Part shown: positions 1-7,044 of the stretch, piece by piece
How the letters are laid out: the number at the start of each line of letters is the position of its first letter
Numbering within the stretch: the stretch's first letter is position 1
From: an uncultured Coriobacteriales bacterium
Lineage (GTDB): Bacteria; Actinomycetota; Coriobacteriia; Coriobacteriales; UMGS124
Reading direction: 5' to 3'
Assembly (NCBI GenBank): GCA_902464015.1
Contig: CABQHM010000019.1
Location: 1 to 53,257, forward strand
DNA length: 53,257 nucleotides
Program-made: the position numbers and the translations under genes
The notes under the pieces: generated by a model
What the model was told of the DNA's origin: nothing
Databases searched by the model: none
Seen by the model: only the letters and a program-made list of their open reading frames with translations

Positions 1-2
1 CC

Positions 3-863
3 ACCTTCTTGGGCATGGGTGCCGTTGTGGTGTGGGCGCTTATGGCGGGATTGGTCAAACTCGTCTCCATGGGCTTCGGTGCCACGCTGGGTACGGCCCT
101 GCTGTACACGATTGCGGCGACAGCGCTTCTCATCGTACGACCGCCCAAGCTCAAGACCATCCCCCGGCGCTACCTGCTCATAGGCGGGGCGCTCTTCGTG
201 AGCTATGAGTCCGTGTTCGCGCTTGCCATCTCCATGACAACGAGTTCCATGCAGGCCGTCGAAGTGAGCCTGGTCAACTATCTGTGGCCCACGCTCACCG
301 TGCTTTTCTGCGCGGCAGCCTCAGGGAAGAAAGGCGCCGTGGGGCGCGTAATACCGGGCGCCATCATCGCAACCATCGGCGTCATGGTGGCCGTGGGCGG
401 CAACGCCGGCTTCACAGCCGCCCAGCTTGCCGAGCACCTGGGCGCAAACCCCGTCCCCTACCTGCTCACTCTCATCGGCGCCGTCATCTGGGCGCTCTAT
501 TCCACCGTCACGCCCAAGATCTCGCAGGGAGCCGACGCCACGTCGCTCTTCTTCGTCGGCGTGGCCGCCACGCTGTGGATCGTCTTTTTCATCTCCGGCC
601 CCTACCTGCCCGAACAGGCACCCTCCGCGCCCTCGCTCCTCGCCCTTGTGGCGGCCGCGGCCTGCGTGGCGAGCGGTTACACCCTCTGGGGCCACGGCCT
701 CATCAAGGGCGACGTGCGCAAGATGGCGGCTTTCTCCTACGCCGCCCCCGTGCTCTCCACCCTGGCAAGCTCCATCTTGCTCGGCGTCTCGCTCAACCCC
801 ATCTACTGGGCAGGCACCGCCGCCGTGTTCGCCGGGTCGCTGCTCAACTGGCGAGCAGGATAA
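3..863 (+). CDS. EamA/DMT-family transporter, 5' truncated (YddG-like)
   Basis: Inner-membrane exporter of the drug/metabolite transporter superfamily. The frame is open to the left window edge, so the true start lies outside and the first residues are missing. About 286 residues remain with roughly nine to ten hydrophobic segments, near the usual 290-300 for the family. The last segments (SYAAPVLSTLASSILLGVSL, then a C-terminal WAGTAAVFAGSLLNW) resemble the second EamA repeat of YddG-type aromatic amino acid exporters. The substrate is inferred from that resemblance only. No operon partner is visible. Confidence 0.8.
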   Translation, partial: TFLGMGAVVVWALMAGLVKLVSMGFGATLGTALLYTIAATALLIVRPPKLKTIPRRYLLIGGALFVSYESVFALAISMTTSSMQAVEVSLVNYLWPTLTVLFCAAASGKKGAVGRVIPGAIIATIGVMVAVGGNAGFTAAQLAEHLGANPVPYLLTLIGAVIWALYSTVTPKISQGADATSLFFVGVAATLWIVFFISGPYLPEQAPSAPSLLALVAAAACVASGYTLWGHGLIKGDVRKMAAFSYAAPVLSTLASSILLGVSLNPIYWAGTAAVFAGSLLNWRAG

Positions 864-887
864 AAATCGCAGGTTAATCAACTAAGA

Positions 888-973
888 CCCAGTGGCACCC
901 ATACGCATGCTCCTTCCAACCGCTATACTCTTCCCTAACACGGAAGAGGGCATATATCTAAGTGAACACTGGG
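888..973 (+). promoter_or_regulatory. Short inverted repeat covering the ribosome-binding site of the AAA gene
   Basis: CCCAGTG (888-894) is the exact complement of CACTGGG (967-973), and the second arm overlaps the GGGAG ribosome-binding site at 971-975. A smaller hairpin, CTCTTCC/GGAAGAG, lies inside (928-948). TATACT at 924-929 could be a -10 box but no good -35 was seen. The arms are only 7 bp, so chance is possible. Confidence 0.25.
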
Positions 974-983
974 AGATGAGTAC

Positions 984-2660
984 ATGGCACGGACGATATC
1001 CATTGGGGCACAAGGCTTTGCCGATATCCGTGAACACAACGACTTCTATGTCGACAAAACCGGCTTTATTTCCCAGTGGTGGAATTCGTCTGATCCCGCC
1101 ACCCTTATCTGCCGTCCCCGTCGCTTTGGTAAAACGCTCAACATGAGCATGCTCGAATGCTTCTTTTCCTCGGCATATGCAGGGCGCCATGATTTGTTCG
1201 AAGGTCTTACCGTCTGGAACGATGTCAATCTGCGGGTCGAACAGGGCAGGTGGCCCGTCGTTGCCCTCTCATTCGCGGGGGCAAAGGGCGCGACCCTCGA
1301 AGACATATCTCTTCGCATCCGCGAACGCATCGCCCAAGCCTGGCGCAGCCACGCCGAAACGCTCGATGCAAGCCTGCTCCCGGAGAATGAGGCCAACGTA
1401 CTCACGGGCCGCACAACCTATGTTTCAATCGAAAGCGCCCCGTCGTCCTTGCTTCGCCTCTGCGAGCACCTGTATCAGGCAACGGGCAAGCGCGCCATCA
1501 TCCTGCTCGACGAATATGACACCCCCATGCAAGAAGCCTGGGTGGGCGGTTTCTGGGGCGAGCTCACGGAATTCGTACGCAGCCTCTTCAACAACACGTT
1601 CAAGACAAACCCCTTCCTCGAACGCGCCGTTTTGACCGGCGTCACGCGCATCAGCCGCGAGTCCATCTTCTCAGACCTCAACAACCTCGCCGTCGTCACC
1701 ACGACCACAGAACAATATGAGGACTGTTTCGGCTTCACCGAAAAAGAAACGTTCGCGGCTATGGACGAAATGGGCCTCACGGAGCGCGAACAGGTCAAAG
1801 AGTGGTACGACGGCTTCTCTTTCGGGCGTATACCTGATATCTATAATCCCTGGTCAATCACCAATTACCTCAAGTACGGCACGGCTCAACCATACTGGGC
1901 GAACACAAGCAGCAATGCCTTGGCGAGCAAACTTGTGCGCGAGGGGGATTCTCAAATCAAGGAAGATTTCGAGTGCCTCCTGCAAGGGGGCACGATTTCC
2001 AAAGTCCTTGACGAGCAAGTTGCCTTCGGTGAGCTGGGAGGCAAACCGGGAGCCGTGTGGGCGCTGTTGCTTGCCAACGGATACCTCAAAGTCGTGTCTC
2101 GTCAAACGATTGACCAAGGGGGCGCCTACGAACTTGCGCTGACAAATCGCGAGGTAACGCTCAGCTTTGACACAATGGTGAAAGGATGGTTCGAGCAAAG
2201 CGCCTCGTATTACAACGGGTTCATCCAGGCGCTGCTCGCAGGCGACCTCGACGCAATGAACGGCTACATGAATGATGTCGCCCTCGACACGTTCAGCCTG
2301 TTCGACTCGGGCATCCGCCCAGCCGAAAGGGAACCCGAGCGCTTCTATCACGGATTTGTGCTCGGCCTGCTCGTCGAACTACGAGGGCGTTACGTCATCA
2401 CGTCAAACCGCGAAAGCGGGTACGGCCGCTACGACGTCATGCTCGAACCACTGGATTCCAAGCGCGACGACGCCATCATCATCGAGTTCAAGGTGTTCAA
2501 TCCCCGGCACGAGAAGAGTCTCGACGAGACCGTCGCTGCAGCCAAAGCGCAGATTGCCGAGAGGCGCTATGCAGCAGGTCTTGAAGCGCACGGTATCCCC
2601 CGAGACCGCATCCGCACCTATGGCTTCGCGTTTAAGGGCAAGCAGGTGCTCATTGGTTAG
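984..2660 (+). CDS. AAA-ATPase-like protein with C-terminal PD-(D/E)XK nuclease domain
   Basis: A 558-residue protein of the AAA-ATPase_like plus PDDEXK_9 family, common in gut anaerobes and of unknown biological role. The N-terminal ATPase shows the family's unusual Walker A, RPRRFGKT (residues 44-51), and a Walker B, AIILLDEYDT (171-180). Near the C terminus YDVML and IIIEFKV (about 498-504) give the D...E-x-K pattern of a restriction-like nuclease fold. The start is supported by GGGAG 8 bases upstream. It stands alone between an exporter and a convergent glycerate operon. The DNA looks less GC-rich than its neighbours, which fits lateral acquisition. Nuclease activity is inferred, and defence or mobile roles are unproven. 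Confidence 0.85.
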   Translation: MARTISIGAQGFADIREHNDFYVDKTGFISQWWNSSDPATLICRPRRFGKTLNMSMLECFFSSAYAGRHDLFEGLTVWNDVNLRVEQGRWPVVALSFAGAKGATLEDISLRIRERIAQAWRSHAETLDASLLPENEANVLTGRTTYVSIESAPSSLLRLCEHLYQATGKRAIILLDEYDTPMQEAWVGGFWGELTEFVRSLFNNTFKTNPFLERAVLTGVTRISRESIFSDLNNLAVVTTTTEQYEDCFGFTEKETFAAMDEMGLTEREQVKEWYDGFSFGRIPDIYNPWSITNYLKYGTAQPYWANTSSNALASKLVREGDSQIKEDFECLLQGGTISKVLDEQVAFGELGGKPGAVWALLLANGYLKVVSRQTIDQGGAYELALTNREVTLSFDTMVKGWFEQSASYYNGFIQALLAGDLDAMNGYMNDVALDTFSLFDSGIRPAEREPERFYHGFVLGLLVELRGRYVITSNRESGYGRYDVMLEPLDSKRDDAIIIEFKVFNPRHEKSLDETVAAAKAQIAERRYAAGLEAHGIPRDRIRTYGFAFKGKQVLIG

Positions 2661-2817
2661 CATGCAGCCTCTGCCGATTTACCTGCCGCCGAGTCCCCTC
2701 ATCTTTTCGATGAGGCCGAGGAGTTCCTGTTTGCTGCAGACGTCGCACGGTCATTCTTCGCCGACCATCTAGCACCCTGGGCTCCCGTGATGTGCGAAGG
2801 CAAGCAAGACAAACTCA

Positions 2818-2862
2818 ACGGCCCGGCTTCCCTCGCATCACGCGAATGAGAAGCCGGGCCGT
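2818..2862 (-). terminator. Terminator of the glycerate kinase operon
   Basis: Perfect 13-bp inverted repeat ACGGCCCGGCTTC (2818-2830) / GAAGCCGGGCCGT (2850-2862), followed on the minus strand by a T-rich stretch (TTGAGTTTGTC). It lies between convergent genes and best fits the leftward kinase transcript. Confidence 0.7.
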
Positions 2863-2916
2863 CCGCATTTCTAGACGAAGGCGGGTGTTGAACGCCTGAC
2901 GAGACGTTCCGCGTCG

Positions 2917-4101
2917 CTACTCCCCCTCGTGCGCATGCAAGTGCAGCCTTGCGGGCAGGCTTGTCTCGTCTTGGGTCGCCAGCAGCTCGGAGAGCAGGCC
3001 CATCGTGTGGGCGAGGTTCGAGCGGGGATGCTTGATGGCCACCTCGAGCGGCACGCCCGTACGGTTGATACAGGCGATGTGGCTCACGCCCGCCTGAGCG
3101 GCCGAGGGCACCACGGTGTCGTCGATGACGCCCGCCACGGCGATGAGCGGGGTGTGCACGGCCTTGCAGCGACTTGCCACGCCCACGACCACCTTGCCGT
3201 GCAGCGACTGGCCGTCGAAACATCCCTCGCCGGAAAACACCAGGTCAGCCTCCTGCACGAGGTCATCGAAATGCGCGGTGTCAAGCACGGTCTGCGTGCC
3301 CATCTGCAACTTCGAGCCAAAGAACGCCACCATGCCCGCACCCATGCCACCGGCAGCTCCGCCTCCGGGCAGGTCGAGCACATCGGCGCCCAGGTCGCGC
3401 TTCATGATGGCGGCCAAGTGCGCCAGGCCCGCGTCGAGCATACCCACCTGCTCGGGAGTCGCGCCCTTCTGCGGGCCAAAGATGGCAGAGGCGCCGGTCA
3501 CGCCGCACAGGGGGTTGTCGATGTCGCACATGGTGACGATCTCGACGTCGCGGATGCGCGGGTTCATGCCTGAGACGTCGATGCGCGAGATGTGGGAAAG
3601 TGTGCCGCCCACCGGCAGGAACTCCGCGCCGGTAGCGTCGTAGAACTTGACGCCGCACGCCGCAGCCATGCCCACGCCACCCTCGTTGGTGCAGCTGCCG
3701 CCCAGGCCCATGATGACTTTCTTGGCACCATGGTCGAGCGCGTCGAGCAAAAGCTGGCCCACGCCAAAGGTCGTGGTCTTGTCAGCCCTGCGGTTCTGCC
3801 CAACAAGGGGAAGACCAGCGGCGGCGGCCATCTCGATGACGGCCGTGCCGTCCTCGAGCATGCCGTAAAAGCCCTCCACCGGCTCGCGATAGGGACCGCA
3901 CACCTCGCAGGTAATGCGTTCACCGGGATTGGCGGCCAAAAAGGCGTCTACCGTTCCCTCGCCGCCATCGGCCATAGGGATCGTGTCGATATGCACCTCG
4001 GGGAAGCGCTCCTGCAGCGTCTCGGCCATGATGCGGCACACGTCGATGGCGCTCATGGTGCCCTTAAAGGAGTCGGGCACGATCAGGAAGTTCTTGTACA
4101 A
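2917..4101 (-). CDS. Glycerate kinase
   Basis: Phosphorylates D-glycerate with ATP, feeding it into lower glycolysis. The roughly 394-residue length and motifs VPDSFKG at the N terminus, GLGGSCTNEGGVGMA and SGEGCFDGQS place it in the GlxK/GarK family. The chosen start is TTG at 4101: it has GAAAGGA 8 bases upstream and begins the protein as MYKNFLIVPDSFKG, as family members do. The ATG at 4110 abuts that same Shine-Dalgarno and the TTG at 4128 has none, so both are less likely. It follows a GntP-family permease, forming an uptake and phosphorylation pair. Whether the product is 2- or 3-phosphoglycerate cannot be read from the sequence. Confidence 0.9.
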   Translation of the reverse strand: MYKNFLIVPDSFKGTMSAIDVCRIMAETLQERFPEVHIDTIPMADGGEGTVDAFLAANPGERITCEVCGPYREPVEGFYGMLEDGTAVIEMAAAAGLPLVGQNRRADKTTTFGVGQLLLDALDHGAKKVIMGLGGSCTNEGGVGMAAACGVKFYDATGAEFLPVGGTLSHISRIDVSGMNPRIRDVEIVTMCDIDNPLCGVTGASAIFGPQKGATPEQVGMLDAGLAHLAAIMKRDLGADVLDLPGGGAAGGMGAGMVAFFGSKLQMGTQTVLDTAHFDDLVQEADLVFSGEGCFDGQSLHGKVVVGVASRCKAVHTPLIAVAGVIDDTVVPSAAQAGVSHIACINRTGVPLEVAIKHPRSNLAHTMGLLSELLATQDETSLPARLHLHAHEGE

Positions 4102-4130
4102 CGCAGGCATCCTTTCGACAAGAAGCAAAA

Positions 4131-4161
4131 GCGGGGCCCGCGCATGCGCGCGTGACCCCGC
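4131..4161 (-). terminator. Intercistronic hairpin between permease and kinase
   Basis: Minus-strand GCGGGG...CCCCGC stem with a GC-rich palindromic interior (GCGCGCATGCGCG), followed by TTTTGC. It would act as a partial terminator or RNA-stability element between gntP and the kinase gene. Confidence 0.5.
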
Positions 4162-4186
4162 GGGAGCACACAGACGGCGTTGGTTT

Positions 4187-5593
4187 TTAGGCCAGGCCCA
4201 TGGCGGAGCAGATCATGTAGACAATCCAGACGTTGAGCACGCCGGCAATGCCGAGGATGCCCGTGGCGACAGTCTGGGTCTTGTAGCCCTGGTCAGGCTG
4301 CATGGCGCCGAAGTTGGTGACAACCCAGAAGTAGGAGTCGTTGGCATGCGACACGGTCATAGCGCCAGCACCGATGGCCATGACGGCAAGTGCGGCGGCA
4401 ACGGGGGTGTCAAGGCCGAGCGTCGCCATGACGGGCGCAAGGATGCCAGCCGTGGTAGTGATGGCCACCGTGGAGGAACCCTGCGCGGTCTTGAGGATGG
4501 CCGCGAGCAGGAACGGGAAGAAGATGCCGAGTGCCTCGAGGGTGACCGCCTGCTCCTTGATGAAGTTCACCATGTCGGTAGAAGCGATGACCTTGCCCAG
4601 AACGCCGCCGGCGGCGGTGATGAAAAGAATCGGGCCCACGGTCTTGAGCGTCTCCTGAACCAGGTCGTGGAACTTGTCCAGGTTGGCGGTGACAGCAAGC
4701 TGGATGACGCCGAAGACGACACCCACTGCAAGGGCGATCATGGGCGTGCCGAAGAAGGTGCACAGATCGGCACCGAAGCCGCTCCACTTGGCCATCGAGG
4801 AGATGGAGCCCAGAGCCATGAGCACGATAGGCACCACAATGGGAGCAAGCGTGATGAAGCCGCCGGGAAGCTGGCCGTACTGGGCCTTGATCTCCTCGTA
4901 GGTGGCAACGTTGCCGCTCGCGTCGGCCTCGTCCTCAGCCTTGACGCGCTTGCCGATGAAGCGGGCGAACACGACGCCAGCGATCAGGGGAAGGATGGAG
5001 CAGACAACGCCCAGGCCCATGACGAGCAGCAGGTCGTTCTCAAGACCGAGCGAACCGGCGGCGGCGATGGGGCCGGGCGTCGGCGGGATGAAGACGTGGC
5101 TGACATACAGGCCGCACGACAGGCACACGGTGAGCATGACCGAGCTTGCGGCGGTCTTCTGCACGATGGCCTTGCGGATGGGGTTCAGAATGACGAAGCC
5201 CGAATCGCAGAACACCGGGATGGAAACGATCCAGCCCATGAGCTCCATGGCAATCTCAGGGTGCTTCTTGCCCACGAGGGACACCACCATGTCGGCGAGC
5301 TTGAACGCGCCGCCCGTGGCCTCGAGGATGGAGCCCACCAGGGCGCCCAAGATAATGACGATGCCGATGCTGGTGAAGGTACCCGAGAAACCCGCACCGA
5401 TGACGGAGGCGATGCCCGAAACGGTTGTGCCGTCTTCAAGCGTTTGATTGACCAGCGGGATACCGGCCACCAGACCAAACACCAGAGACACGAGCATGAT
5501 GGAAATGAACGGGTGAATCTTGAACTTGGAGATCATCACGATCATCGCCGCGATTGCGATGACGAAAGCGACGACCAACGCTATTCCGGTCAT
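4187..5593 (-). CDS. GntP-family permease (probable glycerate or gluconate:H+ symporter)
   Basis: A 468-residue, very hydrophobic protein with about 12 predicted membrane segments, matching the GntP family (about 440-470 residues). Typical family stretches include HVFIPPTPGPIAAAGSLG, SVMLTVCLSCGLY and AQGSSTVAITTTAGI. The ATG at 5593 has AGGAGG 5 bases upstream; longer in-frame starts lack one. The neighbouring glycerate kinase makes glycerate the more likely substrate, but GntP proteins also carry gluconate and related sugar acids. A GC-rich hairpin separates the two genes. Confidence 0.88.
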   Translation of the reverse strand: MTGIALVVAFVIAIAAMIVMISKFKIHPFISIMLVSLVFGLVAGIPLVNQTLEDGTTVSGIASVIGAGFSGTFTSIGIVIILGALVGSILEATGGAFKLADMVVSLVGKKHPEIAMELMGWIVSIPVFCDSGFVILNPIRKAIVQKTAASSVMLTVCLSCGLYVSHVFIPPTPGPIAAAGSLGLENDLLLVMGLGVVCSILPLIAGVVFARFIGKRVKAEDEADASGNVATYEEIKAQYGQLPGGFITLAPIVVPIVLMALGSISSMAKWSGFGADLCTFFGTPMIALAVGVVFGVIQLAVTANLDKFHDLVQETLKTVGPILFITAAGGVLGKVIASTDMVNFIKEQAVTLEALGIFFPFLLAAILKTAQGSSTVAITTTAGILAPVMATLGLDTPVAAALAVMAIGAGAMTVSHANDSYFWVVTNFGAMQPDQGYKTQTVATGILGIAGVLNVWIVYMICSAMGLA

Positions 5594-5756
5594 GGAAACC
5601 TCCTGCCGAAGACGGGTACGTCGGCGCGCGACCTCGGGCAGCCGCACACTTCAGCGCGGATTGTATGCGCGGCGCACGGCGAGGGGTTCCTCAGCACATT
5701 GTTATTCGGCGATTACTCCCATACGGCCACTCACCGCCGGTAAACGGTGCCCACAA

Positions 5757-6018
5757 CCATCCCATCCAGACGGAGGCCCATCTGCAAGGCGCACGGAGCC
5801 AAAACCGTCCCAGCTAGACAAAGGCTCATCCGCAAGGCGCGCGATGGCGCCGTGCGCGGTGCGGGCCTTTGGCCTACTAGATGTACATAAGCCCGAGCGC
5901 AACGCCGCAGCTGCGCCAAAAACCGTCCCAGCAGACGGAGGCGCAGATACAAGGCGCAGAGCGGTGAGGTGTACTAGACGTACATGAGCCGCTCTGGAAC
6001 GCAGTAGCTGCGCCTCCG
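5757..6018. repeat. Block of related imperfect palindromic repeats
   Basis: Two full copies (about 5799-5917 and 5918-6018) and a 5' half copy (about 5757-5798) of one element. Shared landmarks are ACCGTCCCAGC-AGAC, CAAGGCGC, CTAGA(T/C)GTACAT(A/G)AGCC, AACGC and AGCTGCGCC. The second full copy folds as a nested stem: CGGAGGCGCAG (5936-5946) with CTGCGCCTCCG (6008-6018), GAGCGG (5959-5964) with CCGCTC (5989-5994), and TGTAC (5970-5974) with GTACA (5980-5984). No open frame in the block looks like a gene. Either strand could be the functional one. Confidence 0.7.
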
Positions 6019-6256
6019 CGATCGGATGCAGCCTGTCTTATCAAGTCCCATAAACGAAGTGAGGCCCGGTGGGGGACCGGGCCTCAAGGAGGGATGCGAC
6101 GCTACCTGTTCGAATTATGGTGCGTCTTGACGGGTAAGGGGAGTCCGTCGCGCGTTCTTGAGGTAAGGGGGGCCTCAAGTGCCTAAAACGTATTATGCGC
6201 AAAGTAAGCCAACGTTTATGAACGTCATGTGCGTACACATTGTTGAAAAGAAACGC
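6019..6256. other. Non-coding remainder of the 5594-6343 gap, with one strong hairpin
   Basis: The gap between the permease and the DtxR-type gene holds no credible coding sequence. Besides the repeat block it carries a perfect 10-bp hairpin, GAGGCCCGGT (6061-6070) / ACCGGGCCTC (6076-6085), without a strong T-run on either side. Bases 5594-5756 should contain the permease promoter, but no convincing boxes were seen. Confidence 0.4.
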
Positions 6257-6302
6257 CCACGCCCTCGACATAAACGGCAGCACCGTCATGTCGAGGGTGT
6301 GG
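6257..6302 (-). terminator. Terminator of the DtxR/MntR-type gene
   Basis: Inverted repeat CCACGCCCTCGACAT (6257-6271) / ATGTCGAGGGTGTGG (6288-6302) with one wobble pair, followed on the minus strand by GCGTTTCTTTTC. It lies about 40 bases past the stop codon. Confidence 0.7.
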
Positions 6303-6343
6303 ACGTAGACGTACGAAACATCCCCCCGGTGTTCCGAACCCTG

Positions 6344-6823
6344 TTAGTGCTCGCTGTCCGCAGCGCCATCCTCGGCGCGCGACACCTGCGAGGCGGCCGA
6401 GACATCGGCACCCGCCTGTGCAAGAGCGGTGTGCACGCGGTCGAGCCAAACGCTCCAACGGTCGATGGTCTCGCTCGAGACAGTGTGCTCCATCTCGCAC
6501 GCCTCCTGCTCGGCGAGCTCGGGATCGACGCCCAGGTCCTCGACGAGGAAGCGGCGCAGCATGTTGTGGCGCCCCCAAATCTCCTGGCCGTAGGCGCGAC
6601 CGTGATCGGTCAGCGTGATGCGACCGTAGCGCTCCTGCTCGATGAAGTCGGCATCGCGCAGCGTTTGGACGGCCTTGTTGACACTCGCCTTGGAAACCCC
6701 CAACAGGTTGGCAATGTCGACCGAACGAATCTCAGGGTGGTTCTGCGACTCCTCGAGTTCGACGATTGCCTCAATGTAGTCCTCGTGCGCAGGGGTAAGC
6801 GCAACGGCCCCTTCCACAGTCAT
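6344..6823 (-). CDS. DtxR/MntR-family metal-dependent transcriptional regulator
   Basis: A 159-residue repressor with an N-terminal winged helix (IANLLGVSKASVNKAVQTL) and a metal-binding dimerization domain, but no SH3-like third domain, as in MntR. Compared with known ligands, HEDYIEAI supplies the MntR Asp8 and Glu11 equivalents, GRHNML the His77 equivalent, and ACEMEH gives Cys-x-x-Glu-His, the DtxR/IdeR arrangement, where MntR has Glu-x-x-Glu-His. The metal specificity is therefore ambiguous between Mn2+ and Fe2+. The ATG at 6823 has AAAGGGG 6 bases upstream. It is divergent from a Tat flavoprotein; the Mn2+ exporters mntP and terC lie 30 kb away. Confidence 0.88.
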   Translation of the reverse strand: MTVEGAVALTPAHEDYIEAIVELEESQNHPEIRSVDIANLLGVSKASVNKAVQTLRDADFIEQERYGRITLTDHGRAYGQEIWGRHNMLRRFLVEDLGVDPELAEQEACEMEHTVSSETIDRWSVWLDRVHTALAQAGADVSAASQVSRAEDGAADSEH

Positions 6824-7044
6824 TTCTGGCCCCTTTCTGACCAATGGCATATTTACGCAGCTAGAAACGCCAATATCATACCCTCGGTTTCGCAAGAATC
6901 AACTAATACACAAAGGATAACCCTTTTTGGCAGCGCGAAAACAATAGAGTGAACCCCAGTTCGTGCGCAACGAAGCGACCGGCCGGCCGTCTCGATAGCG
7001 CATGGACGCGCATCTACAGGAACGCATTGAGATTGGAGCTCTTG

